Below, piece by piece: positions 1-5,236 of a DNA stretch of 25,532 nucleotides (its first letter is position 1; each line of letters starts with the position of its first letter). The notes under the pieces were generated by a model, which was not told the origin of the DNA, ran no database searches, and saw nothing but the letters and a program-made list of their open reading frames with translations. The stretch is from the IMG/VR virus record IMGVR_UViG_3300005531_000030, positions 1-25,532 of that record. One strand, given 5' to 3'. Position numbers and translations under genes: made by a program. This DNA is from a virus.

Positions 1-104
1 TCTATTTCAGAGATGACGGTTTGGCGCTCCGCCGCTGGCAGGCCGCGAAGCAATGCGTCGCGCTGGCCAGCATGGGATAAACGAAAGTAGACTGTAGCTT
101 GCAT
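1..104 (-). CDS. Partial small protein, cut by window edge
   Basis: A leftward reading frame opens with ATG at 104-102 and runs off the left edge without a stop. The visible start is MQATVYFRLSHAGQRDALLR, followed by about 14 more residues. The start is supported by an AGAAAGAGAG purine tract a few bases upstream and by the same hairpin leader (116-139) that precedes the next gene of the operon (191-427). I do not recognise the family. It is the most distal visible member of a leftward operon of very small genes. Because it is truncated, its length and function cannot be judged. Confidence 0.6.
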   Translation of the reverse strand, partial: MQATVYFRLSHAGQRDALLRGLPAAERQTVISEI

Positions 105-115
105 GGTGATACTCT

Positions 116-139
116 CTTTCTGCCCCGATGGGGCATGTG
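116..139 (-). repeat. Leader hairpin repeat, copy A
   Basis: This 24-bp sequence is identical to 436-459. Read on the minus strand it contains GCCCC-ATC-GGGGC, a 5-bp GC stem with a three-base loop, followed by AGAAAG (the Shine-Dalgarno) and then an ATG about a dozen bases later. Each copy therefore sits directly in the 5' leader of a small leftward gene. It could be a translational control element, an RNA-stability hairpin or a recombination joint between gene cassettes. Confidence 0.75.
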
Positions 140-174
140 ATGTCTGACTGGACTCATCAGCACGCGCTATACGC

Positions 175-207
175 GTGGACGCGATAGGACTTATCGCATT
201 TCGTCCT
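175..207 (-). repeat. Stop-codon hairpin repeat, copy A
   Basis: This is a 33-bp repeat of 468-500 with two differences. Its core GCGATAGGACTTATCGC is an inverted repeat (6-bp arms). On the minus strand the stem contains the TAA stop of the gene at 191-427, and the repeat encodes the shared C-terminal end (Asp-Glu-x-Arg-stop). It lacks a T-tract, so it is not a classical terminator; it may be an mRNA 3' end stabiliser or a cassette boundary. Confidence 0.7.
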
Positions 208-427
208 GAGATGCGGCAGCAAGCACGCGGTAGGCTATCCCGCCATGCAAAGAGCGGACGGGCACCGCGCCGCGTCGTATCACGGAGTTGCGCAGCGCTT
301 CGGCGTAGCGAGTAGCATAAGATTTCGCCGCGCCGCGTAGCCGATACTGGAGGTAGGTGGCAATTGTGTAGAGACGACCTGATGCGGTCGTCTTGAGGTA
401 GTCCTGAGTGTATTGAGATTCTCTCAT
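191..427 (-). CDS. Small basic hypothetical protein, 78 aa
   Basis: An Arg/Tyr-rich 78-residue protein starting MRESQYTQDYLKTTASGRLY and ending in DEMR. ATG at 427-425 is preceded on the minus strand by AGAAAGG and by the hairpin repeat at 436-459, which decides the start. No TM segment, Cys cluster or recognisable domain is visible; the net charge is positive, so nucleic-acid or host-protein binding is conceivable but unproven. It lies in the leftward small-gene operon between a micro membrane protein and a truncated gene, which is typical of phage early or accessory regions. Family unknown. Confidence 0.65.
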   Translation of the reverse strand: MRESQYTQDYLKTTASGRLYTIATYLQYRLRGAAKSYATRYAEALRNSVIRRGAVPVRSLHGGIAYRVLAAASQDEMR

Positions 428-435
428 GGTGTTAC

Positions 436-459
436 CTTTCTGCCCCGATGGGGCATGTG
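436..459 (-). repeat. Leader hairpin repeat, copy B
   Basis: Identical over 24 bp to 116-139. On the minus strand it forms the GCCCC-ATC-GGGGC hairpin directly upstream of the Shine-Dalgarno and ATG of the gene at 191-427. Confidence 0.75.
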
Positions 460-467
460 GTTTTCCC

Positions 468-500
468 GTGGATGCGATAGGACTTATCGCGTTTCGTCCT
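468..500 (-). repeat. Stop-codon hairpin repeat, copy B
   Basis: Second copy of the 175-207 repeat (31 of 33 bases identical). It overlaps the TAA stop and last codons of the micro-gene at 484-600 in the same reading register as copy A does for its gene. The two proteins thus share their last residues because of the DNA repeat rather than because of overall homology. Confidence 0.7.
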
Positions 501-600
501 TGTCGTGCGACATGCGGTAGACTATCTCACCCACATACAGCGAGAGTAGCACGGAGCACGCGAAGTAGGCGATGATGGCAAGGGCAATGAGCAGCATCAT
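484..600 (-). CDS. Micro membrane protein, 38 aa
   Basis: A 38-residue frame starting MMLLIALAIIAYFACSVLLS, one hydrophobic helix spanning about residues 2-27, and a short polar tail ending in DETR. Its ATG (600-598) overlaps the TGA of the upstream gene (599-597) in an ATGA arrangement, implying translational coupling. This supports reality despite its size. It is probably a single-pass inner-membrane protein with the polar C-terminus outside the hydrophobic segment. Function unknown; small TM proteins in phage early operons often act on host membrane processes, but that is only an analogy. Confidence 0.6.
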   Translation of the reverse strand: MMLLIALAIIAYFACSVLLSLYVGEIVYRMSHDKDETR

Positions 601-779
601 TGGACCTCCTGCTTGTCGAGCAAACGCGATATCACAATGCGACGTCCGAGAATCTCAGCGCGTTTGAGCGTGCCGACATCGTAATCGTCACTTCGGCCCC
701 ACGCGGCGAGAAGACGTTGCATTTCGGTGTAGATGGCGTCATTCCATTCCACCCACGTCAGTTGCTTGCGAGTGTCCAT
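597..779 (-). CDS. Small hypothetical protein, 60 aa
   Basis: Starts MDTRKQLTWVEWNDAIYTEM; soluble, mixed charge, likely helical. The ATG at 779-777 has a strong leader (GAAAGGACGGCACC) whose Shine-Dalgarno overlaps the stop of the preceding gene at 793-1005. Its own stop overlaps the start of the micro membrane protein, so three genes are translationally coupled. No known motif recognised. Confidence 0.65.
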   Translation of the reverse strand: MDTRKQLTWVEWNDAIYTEMQRLLAAWGRSDDYDVGTLKRAEILGRRIVISRLLDKQEVQ

Positions 780-794
780 TGGTGCCGTCCTTTC
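780..794 (-). promoter_or_regulatory. Repeated ribosome-binding leader, copy 2
   Basis: On the minus strand this reads GAAAGGACGGCACCA directly before ATG. It matches the leader at 1006-1019 except for one inserted base, showing that the translation-initiation cassette is duplicated. Confidence 0.7.
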
Positions 795-1005
795 ACTCGT
801 AATAAACTCCGCCCAACGCGCCGCGAACGCGCTTGAGTCCGAGACTCGTTAGCGCTTCGTGGCGTTCGCGCCGGGCTTTGTTTTGCTTCTCTCGGCGTTC
901 TGCGTCCCGAAGCGCAGCGGATACTTCGAGATACTCAGGAGAATTAGGCGTAATGAGATTCAGTTTCTTTCGCAAGTCCGCAACACGTTTTTGACTTGGT
1001 GTCAT
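793..1005 (-). CDS. Small charged helical protein, 70 aa
   Basis: Starts MTPSQKRVADLRKKLNLITP and continues with a run of Arg, Lys and Glu around residues 31-50, predicted to form a long charged helix. The ATG at 1005-1003 is chosen over an upstream in-frame alternative because it has GAAAGGACGGCAC immediately before it. This is the first gene of the leftward operon, directly downstream of the non-coding control region. No family is recognised; a small helical DNA- or protein-binding factor is possible. Confidence 0.65.
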   Translation of the reverse strand: MTPSQKRVADLRKKLNLITPNSPEYLEVSAALRDAERREKQNKARRERHEALTSLGLKRVRGALGGVYYE

Positions 1006-1019
1006 TGTGCCGTCCTTTC
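1006..1019 (-). promoter_or_regulatory. Repeated ribosome-binding leader, copy 1
   Basis: On the minus strand this reads GAAAGGACGGCACA before the ATG of the first gene of the leftward operon. It is a near-identical copy of 780-794 and fixes the start at 1005. Confidence 0.7.
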
Positions 1020-1120
1020 TTCGCGACAACTGCGATTGCTGCGATACTATGCACTCCGCGTGCCACTCGCGCTGTGACGCGCTGTGAGGGCTTTGCGTGA
1101 TGCGCGGGACAGATGTGAGC

Positions 1121-1160
1121 TGTAGAATTTGCGCGGTGCCGTGTAGGATTTACACGGTGC
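1121..1160. repeat. 21-bp tandem repeat, two units
   Basis: Two 19-bp blocks matching TGTAGRATTTRCRCGGTGC lie at 1121-1139 and 1142-1160, differing at three positions. The 21-bp period equals two DNA turns, as in iterons or paired protein-binding sites. Confidence 0.6.
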
Positions 1161-1265
1161 GAGGCGCGTGAGTGGCGCAAGTGACGTGAAGAGAATGAGA
1201 TAGCGAGTGAGTACTAGAGCGCGTAAAATGTGCGTGGAGTGAGTAAATTTGGGATACAAGAAAGT

Positions 1266-1322
1266 GGAAAAAGTTTTCCCACAAAGGGAAAAAGTTTGCC
1301 TAAACGTGGTAAAATTTTTCCC
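1266..1322. repeat. Three AT-rich near-palindromes
   Basis: GGAAAAAGTTTTCC (1266-1279), GGGAAAAAGTTTGCC (1286-1300) and GGTAAAATTTTTCCC (1308-1322) are related near-palindromes. Their centres lie 21-22 bp apart, putting them on the same DNA face. Arms of the first two also form a TTTTCCC / GGGAAAA hairpin (1274-1292). They stand out as an AT island in a GC-rich genome; an origin or cooperative operator is the likely meaning. Confidence 0.6.
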
Positions 1323-1328
1323 ATGAGC

Positions 1329-1361
1329 CATGTTGACCGCGAGTCATGTTTGACCGGCAGT
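1329..1361. repeat. 16-17 bp direct repeat
   Basis: CATGTTGACCGCGAGT (1329-1344) is followed immediately by CATGTTTGACCGGCAGT (1345-1361). The pair abuts the AT-rich palindrome cluster and could be a protein-binding tandem site. Confidence 0.5.
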
Positions 1362-1417
1362 CACTTTCCATAACTCACGCGAGCGACACGGCGACGCGAC
1401 CGGCGACCAAAGGCCGT

Positions 1418-1444
1418 GACCGTCAGGCTGATGGCCCGACGGTC
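1418..1444. repeat. Inverted repeat / hairpin
   Basis: GACCGTC at 1418-1424 is exactly complementary to GACGGTC at 1438-1444, with a GGC/GCC pairing possible inside the loop. No T-tract follows, so it is not a terminator. Confidence 0.5.
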
Positions 1445-1915
1445 AGCGCATCTAGCACGTTGGCGTCGCGTCACTTAGCGGCTCGTTGGGTTCGATAAGC
1501 GTCTGATTTACTTAGGTTTGCCGGCTGTGACCTCTCGTAACTTCAGCGCGAGCCGAGAACAACGGGGTAGGGGAGCCTTCGCGGCCTCGATGATTGTAAT
1601 AGACCCACCCTCTCTCTCGCTTTCTCTCCCGCTTTCGAGCCTCGTTTCCGTGGTCGCAAGGGAGTCATCGGCGGGTTTTCGCGTCCTCTATATCACAGGC
1701 GGCACTAGCCTCGCAGCTCTTTCGCCACATGTACTTAGGCCCTCACACCCCGCGTCGCACACCCGCACTCACATTTCGCGCACAGAGGCTCTCTGGCGCG
1801 CCCTCACAAGCCGTTAAGCCCTCAGCCGCACCGCACCACACACAGTTCGCCAAATCGCCCCCAAATCGCAAGGACGCCCATCGCACGCAGCACCAACGAC
1901 GCACATGGCGCACAG

Positions 1916-1937
1916 GACCGGGCGTTATTCCGGCAGG
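1916..1937 (-). repeat. Dispersed hairpin element, copy 1
   Basis: Minus-strand copy of the dispersed element CCTGCCGG, three bases, AACGCCCGGTC. Here the stem is CCGG/CCGG with an A-C mismatch next to the loop. It lies in the control region, just upstream of the direct repeat at 1942-1983. Confidence 0.7.
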
Positions 1938-1941
1938 GCGC

Positions 1942-1983
1942 GTCGGCGATCGGCGACAAGTGGAAAAGTCAGCGATAGGCGAC
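1942..1983. repeat. 16-bp direct repeat, 26-bp period
   Basis: Two blocks matching GTCRGCGATMGGCGAC lie at 1942-1957 and 1968-1983, differing at two positions and separated by ten bases. They sit between dispersed-element copy 1 and the terminator, and look like tandem protein-binding sites. Confidence 0.6.
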
Positions 1984-2015
1984 ATCAGCACTCGCACCCC
2001 CAATTCACCAAAGGC

Positions 2016-2058
2016 GCGAGGGCGTTCATCGAAGCCCTCGCCTTTATAATAATCTTTT
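2016..2058 (+). terminator. Rho-independent terminator, rightward
   Basis: GCGAGGGC (2016-2023) pairs perfectly with GCCCTCGC (2034-2041) across a ten-base loop. A T-rich tail (2043-2058) follows. It would stop any rightward transcript coming from the control region before the late promoter. The tail also contains TATAAT (2045-2050), so part of it could double as a -10 element, although no good -35 is in register. Confidence 0.65.
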
Positions 2059-2182
2059 ATTTAGATAAAGAAATCGTCCAAATCTGCGCGCCGCACGCTC
2101 AGCGCACTTGAGTCCCTCGCACTCAACTTTCTGACTCCCGGCGCTGCATCACGCACGCGTTTCGATTCAATTTTTTGTATTT

Positions 2183-2202
2183 GTGTGTCACGCGAGACAC
2201 AC
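2183..2202. promoter_or_regulatory. Operator-like inverted repeat 1
   Basis: GTGTGTC-N6-GACACAC, a perfect 7-bp-arm palindrome. An identical-arm copy lies exactly 54 bp downstream, overlapping the -35 box of the promoter. It abuts copy 2 of the dispersed hairpin element. Confidence 0.65.
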
Positions 2203-2223
2203 CTGCCGGGATAGCGCCCGGTC
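2202..2223 (+). repeat. Dispersed hairpin element, copy 2
   Basis: Perfect 5-bp stem CCGGG/CCCGG with the six-base loop ATAGCG. It lies between the two operator-like palindromes, upstream of the late promoter. The match to copy 3 (3030-3051) extends five more bases (TCTCGC) on the right. Confidence 0.75.
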
Positions 2224-2236
2224 TCGCTCGTAACGA

Positions 2237-2256
2237 GTGTGTCTCTCTTGACACAC
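2237..2256. promoter_or_regulatory. Operator-like inverted repeat 2
   Basis: Second GTGTGTC-N6-GACACAC palindrome. Its right arm overlaps the TTGACA box at 2248-2253, so a dimeric regulator bound here would block or control RNA polymerase. The 54-bp distance to the first copy is close to five helical turns. Confidence 0.65.
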
Positions 2257-2277
2257 GTCTCCAGTTTATGGTATTCT
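2248..2277 (+). promoter_or_regulatory. Sigma70-like promoter of the rightward operon
   Basis: A consensus -35 TTGACA (2248-2253) is followed after 18 bp by TATTCT (2272-2277). Transcription would start near 2284 and read into the structural genes. It is the only convincing promoter found upstream of a rightward gene train that continues almost without gaps to 25296. The overlapping operator suggests regulation by a host or phage protein encoded elsewhere. Confidence 0.6.
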
Positions 2278-2287
2278 GAATCTGGCG

Positions 2288-2569
2288 ATGAATCACTCGC
2301 ACTGTCCTCGCTGCCAGCGATGCCTGATCCAAGGATGCTGGCACTTCTGCGACCCGCCCATCGCACGCGGCTCCTCTGGGGCGCGGGGCTCTGGGCGGCT
2401 TCCCTCCGCACGTCGGCTGCGGCTGAGTCGCTCGACGCACACGCAACGCGACGCAGAACAATCGAAAGCCGACTCTCTTTTGGCCGCTCCGCGCGAGCGC
2501 CGTCTACCGCCTCCTCCTCCGGCGCAGAATAGAGCGGCCCCGGTATTTGACTCATGGCAAATGACTTGA
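2288..2569 (+). CDS. Possible Cys/His-rich small protein, 93 aa
   Basis: Begins MNHSHCPRCQRCLIQGCWHF with Cys at about residues 6, 9, 12, 17 and 21, resembling a zinc-binding knuckle; the rest is Arg/Ser-rich and ends with a proline run (around residues 71-76). Its stop overlaps the start of the next gene at 2554, whose own ribosome binding site is weak, which would suit translational coupling. Against it: no Shine-Dalgarno is visible, and its ATG lies only about four bases beyond the predicted transcription start, so it would be nearly leaderless. The low-complexity tail could also be frame noise. Confidence 0.35.
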   Translation: MNHSHCPRCQRCLIQGCWHFCDPPIARGSSGARGSGRLPSARRLRLSRSTHTQRDAEQSKADSLLAAPRERRLPPPPPAQNRAAPVFDSWQMT

Positions 2570-2847
2570 ACGCCCGGCCCATCCGCATCGACACCACGTT
2601 CGCTACTGGCGCGCAACTCGGTCGCGTCGCCAAGGTGCGGAAGGTCTATTGGTTCCAGCCCGCGACGACTTCGGACACGTTCTCCATCACCGAGAAAGTC
2701 AGCGGCAAAACGCTCTTGCAGGGCAAAGCGGAAGCAGCTCTTCAGTCGCAGGTCTTTGACTTCGCCTCGAAGCCGCTCATCTTGCCCAAATCGAGCGATT
2801 GGAACGTGAGCATCACGAGCGGCACGCTGTTCATCTACACCGAGTGA
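2554..2847 (+). CDS. Small phage hypothetical protein, 97 aa
   Basis: Starts MANDLNARPIRIDTTFATGA; mixed beta-rich composition with the pattern KVRKVYWFQPATTSDTFSI and a C-terminal SDWNVSITSGTLFIYTE, suggesting a compact beta-sandwich. First confident gene of the late operon. Its TGA overlaps the ATG of the next frame (TGATG). No Cys or TM segment. I do not recognise a named family; small beta proteins at this position of structural operons are often minor virion components, which is an inference from place only. Confidence 0.75.
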   Translation: MANDLNARPIRIDTTFATGAQLGRVAKVRKVYWFQPATTSDTFSITEKVSGKTLLQGKAEAALQSQVFDFASKPLILPKSSDWNVSITSGTLFIYTE

Positions 2848-3023
2848 TGCCTGCCGCGCCTGCTCAGGAATTTTTGTTCAATCCGAACTGGCCGCAGCCC
2901 GCTCCGTCGCTTTCGCCGCCGTGGATCACGGTGCGCCTGGCTCACGGCTGCCGCGCCTTTGCTCTTTTCGCTCTGACTCGATGGCTCTTGCACTCGCACT
3001 TTTCGCGCTTTCGGCTCTTCTGA
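2847..3023 (+). CDS. Possible short Pro-rich protein, 58 aa
   Basis: Starts MPAAPAQEFLFNPNWPQPAP at an ATG that overlaps the previous stop (TGATG), which favours coupled translation. The first 30 residues look protein-like (Pro-rich, aromatic), then a hydrophobic stretch with several Arg follows. Its 3' 43 bases overlap the next gene in another frame, so the hydrophobic tail may only shadow that gene's TM segment. Function unknown. Confidence 0.4.
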   Translation: MPAAPAQEFLFNPNWPQPAPSLSPPWITVRLAHGCRAFALFALTRWLLHSHFSRFRLF

Positions 3024-3244
3024 CCCTGGCCTGCTGGAATAACGCCCGGTCTCGCGTCGCGGCGGTCGAAGCGCGCGCGAAGATGCTCGAATTGCGTTTG
3101 GCCGCGAAAACGTACTCGCGCCCGGCTCCGGGCCAGTTCGCTGTCTGCTCGGACTGCGGCTTGCACGTCGCGCGCTACCACGCCGATGGCGCTGGCCGCG
3201 TTCATTGCGCTAACTGCGCTCCGCAAAGCAACCTGAATGGCTGA
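2981..3244 (+). CDS. Membrane-anchored zinc-ribbon protein, 87 aa
   Basis: Starts MALALALFALSALLTLACWN, a hydrophobic N-terminal helix (residues 1-19), then a charged helix (residues 20-42) and a C-terminal ribbon with two knuckles, CSDC and CANC, separated by about 18 residues. It is probably inner-membrane anchored with a small Zn-binding head. GTG at 2921 is an upstream in-frame alternative, but the 2981 start puts the hydrophobic helix at the N-terminus. The stop overlaps the next start by eight bases. Dispersed hairpin element copy 3 lies within it, just after the TM helix. The lipobox is imperfect (TLAC), so lipidation is doubtful. Confidence 0.55.
   Translation: MALALALFALSALLTLACWNNARSRVAAVEARAKMLELRLAAKTYSRPAPGQFAVCSDCGLHVARYHADGAGRVHCANCAPQSNLNG
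3030..3051 (+). repeat. Dispersed hairpin element, copy 3
   Basis: Matches copy 2 at 19 of 22 positions, and the match continues with TCTCGC. One arm has CTGG instead of CCGG, weakening the stem. It lies in the coding region of the membrane-anchored ribbon protein, at the junction between the TM helix and the charged helix. Confidence 0.7.
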
Positions 3245-4556
3245 TTCGTCAATAATTCTGCCGCCGGATTCCACCGGCAAGCCGCTCGACGCGGGCACGG
3301 TCACGACCGGCGCGGGCACCGTCTACCGCGAGCGCATGGCTGTCGGCGATCCGGCAACGGGCGGCAACATCGCGGCGGTCACGAATGCCGCGCCTGGCTC
3401 AACTCCCTTTGGCCTTGTAACGTGGCCAGTCACTTCCGCTTCTCAGCCGCTTCGCGTTGATCCGGTAGGCACGACCGTCCAGCCCGTGAGCGGCACCGTC
3501 ACCGCGAATCTCGGCACGCTCAACGGCGCGGCCACCGCCGCGAAACAGCCCGCGCTCGGCACGGCAGGCACGCCATCCGCCGATGTGCTCACAGTTCAGG
3601 GCGCGGCGGGCATGACCGCGCTCAAGGTCGATGGCTCCGCTGTGACGCAGCCGGTCAGTGGCACGGTCGGCATTTCCGGCACTCCCGGCGTCAATCTCGC
3701 GCAAATCGGCGGCACGGCCCTCAGCGGCGCGAATGTTGTCGATACAGTCAATACGGCTTTGCGCGTCAACGTTGTCGCGGGCGGAGCAAGCGGCGGCACG
3801 TCCTCGTCGTTTGGCGCGGCGGTTCCCGGCACCGGCACTGCGGCGGGCTTTTCCGACGGCACGAACATGCAGCTTGCGCGCGTGTTCGATGCCGACACCG
3901 GCGCAGGCACGCAATACGTTCTTGGCGTCAATCTTCGCAAGTCCGCTTCGGGCGGCTCGACGGAACTCGCCGGGCAAGCCACGATGACGAACTCGATTCC
4001 CGTCGCCATCGCTTCGGACCAATCCGCCGTTCCCGCGTCGCAATCCGGCACGTGGTCGGTTCGCGTCACGGGCAACGCGGGCGCGAATCTCGACGCCGCG
4101 ACTGGCTCTTCGGTTCCCGCGAACGCTCTTCAGTCCGGCCGCCGCGCCGCGAGCGCGCTTCCCGCTTCCGTAACGGACGGCCAGCTTGTCGCGCAGATGG
4201 CCGATACCGCCGGGCGCGCCATCGTGCGGAGCGGAGGCCCGCGCGAGCTTTTGACGGCGAACAACCTGACGCTCACGACCACGACGGTGACAACGCTTAT
4301 CGCCGCCGGAGCCGCTGGCGTATTCCGCGACTTGACGTTCCTTCAGGCGAGCAATACGTCTGGAACGAACGTCCGCATCGACGTGAGCGACGGCACGCGC
4401 ACGTATTCTTGGTTTCTCGCGGCGAATGGCGGCGGCTTCAACGTGAATTTCGATCCGCCGCTGTGCGCCACAACCGCCGCGACGGCGTGGACCGCCGCTA
4501 TCAGCGCCGCCGTCACCGACGTGCGAGTCAGCGCGCAGAGCGTGGATACGAAGTGA
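3237..4556 (+). CDS. Repetitive virion surface/fibre protein, 439 aa
   Basis: Low-complexity Gly/Ala/Thr/Val-rich protein with the phage-type beta repeat QPVSGTV at about residues 82-88 and 138-144, spaced by Asn/Gly-rich linkers. The C-terminal hundred residues (about 340-439) form a cleaner beta-sandwich candidate (FRDLTFLQASNTSGTNVRID). Such QPVSGTV proteins are common in environmental phage structural regions and are thought to be fibre, decoration or baseplate-like components. No signal peptide or Cys cluster. The gene ends with a GTGA overlap onto the next gene, with which it likely forms a virion surface module. The exact role is inferred. Confidence 0.7.
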   Translation: MADSSIILPPDSTGKPLDAGTVTTGAGTVYRERMAVGDPATGGNIAAVTNAAPGSTPFGLVTWPVTSASQPLRVDPVGTTVQPVSGTVTANLGTLNGAATAAKQPALGTAGTPSADVLTVQGAAGMTALKVDGSAVTQPVSGTVGISGTPGVNLAQIGGTALSGANVVDTVNTALRVNVVAGGASGGTSSSFGAAVPGTGTAAGFSDGTNMQLARVFDADTGAGTQYVLGVNLRKSASGGSTELAGQATMTNSIPVAIASDQSAVPASQSGTWSVRVTGNAGANLDAATGSSVPANALQSGRRAASALPASVTDGQLVAQMADTAGRAIVRSGGPRELLTANNLTLTTTTVTTLIAAGAAGVFRDLTFLQASNTSGTNVRIDVSDGTRTYSWFLAANGGGFNVNFDPPLCATTAATAWTAAISAAVTDVRVSAQSVDTK

Positions 4557-5236
4557 GCATCAGTCTCGTTCAAGCCATTGACGGAGAAACGATCGGCTCC
4601 ACGACGAACGCGCAGACTTTCGCTTCGGCGAACACGGCGGGCAATTGCATCATCGTCGCGTTCAAGTTCTCGGATAACGCGGCATTTGTATCGCTCGCCG
4701 ACTCTCGCGGAAATACGTACACGCAGTGCGGCGCTGAATTTGACAATACGACGCTTAGAGTACGTTCGCGCATCTACGCGGCGTACAACATCGCGGGCGG
4801 AACGAACACCGTAACGCTCACGATTAGCACGGCTCCCACGGACGACATTCGCTTGTGGATCGCGGAGTTTTCAGGGCTTGCCACAAGCGCGGCGAACGAC
4901 TTGAACGCCGGGCAGAATGGCACGGCGGGTTCGGGCGGCTCGATGACCAGCACCAGCGTGACACCCTCGGCCAATGGCGAGCTTATTTTCGGATTCTTTG
5001 TTCCCGGCAGCGGCCCGGTATCGGCGGGTTCGGGATTCACGGCGATTAGCACGTCGGGCGGCAATCTGACCGAGTATCTTGTGCAAGCCACGGCGGCGAG
5101 CATCGCGGCCACGGGCACGGACTCATTTGGCCCGGGCGATCCGTATACAGGCAAGGTCGCCACGTTCAAGCCGCCTGGCGGCGCGGCTCCTTCGGTTCTT
5201 TACTCCATTCCACTGCTCGGAGCGGGACAGGCATAA
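4553..5236 (+). CDS. Beta-sandwich virion surface protein, 227 aa
   Basis: GTG start at 4553 overlaps the previous stop; the open frame extends much further upstream, but that part is Arg-rich shadow of the previous gene. The sequence (SISLVQAIDGETIGSTTNAQ, then NTVTLTISTAPTDDIRLWIA and a final ELIFGFFVPG) has the alternating pattern of a lectin-like jelly roll. Similar domains occur in secreted bacterial proteins and phage fibres and may bind surface polysaccharide. The tail is Pro/Gly-rich. No catalytic motif seen. Likely a structural partner of the preceding repetitive protein. Confidence 0.65.
   Translation: MSISLVQAIDGETIGSTTNAQTFASANTAGNCIIVAFKFSDNAAFVSLADSRGNTYTQCGAEFDNTTLRVRSRIYAAYNIAGGTNTVTLTISTAPTDDIRLWIAEFSGLATSAANDLNAGQNGTAGSGGSMTSTSVTPSANGELIFGFFVPGSGPVSAGSGFTAISTSGGNLTEYLVQATAASIAATGTDSFGPGDPYTGKVATFKPPGGAAPSVLYSIPLLGAGQA

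Larger units (their letters stand above)
1020..2287. other. Gene-free divergent control region
   Basis: About 1.27 kb between the leftward small-gene operon and the rightward late operon has no convincing gene on either strand: the open frames are short, repeat-driven or lack ribosome binding sites. It holds several short repeat families (listed separately), an AT-rich patch near 1220-1325, a G-rich plus strand at 1081-1260 (71 G, 25 C by hand count) that becomes C-rich at 1741-1920 (37 G, 81 C), a pyrimidine tract near 1601-1650, a rightward terminator and a promoter with operators. It could be a replication origin, a regulatory switch region or both. No leftward promoter could be assigned with confidence. 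Confidence 0.6.

Noticed and set aside
113-500. Possible CRISPR array from repeated hairpins near the left end
   Set aside because: Only two copies of each repeat, with gene bodies between them rather than uniform spacers.
1047-1331. 94-codon minus-strand frame over the AT-rich palindromes
   Set aside because: Its repeated Phe/Thr/Lys peptide is produced by the DNA repeats, and no Shine-Dalgarno precedes the ATG.
1518-1817. 99-codon plus-strand frame in the control region
   Set aside because: Ser/Leu runs arise from the pyrimidine tract; no start signal and no protein-like pattern.
2061-2633. 190-codon minus-strand frame over the late promoter region
   Set aside because: Ser/Arg/Ala-rich, overlaps the promoter, operators and first late gene; no ribosome binding site.
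4052-4552. Upstream extension of the 4553-5236 gene
   Set aside because: The extension is Arg-rich frame-shifted translation of the previous gene; the GTG at 4553 with stop overlap is a better start.
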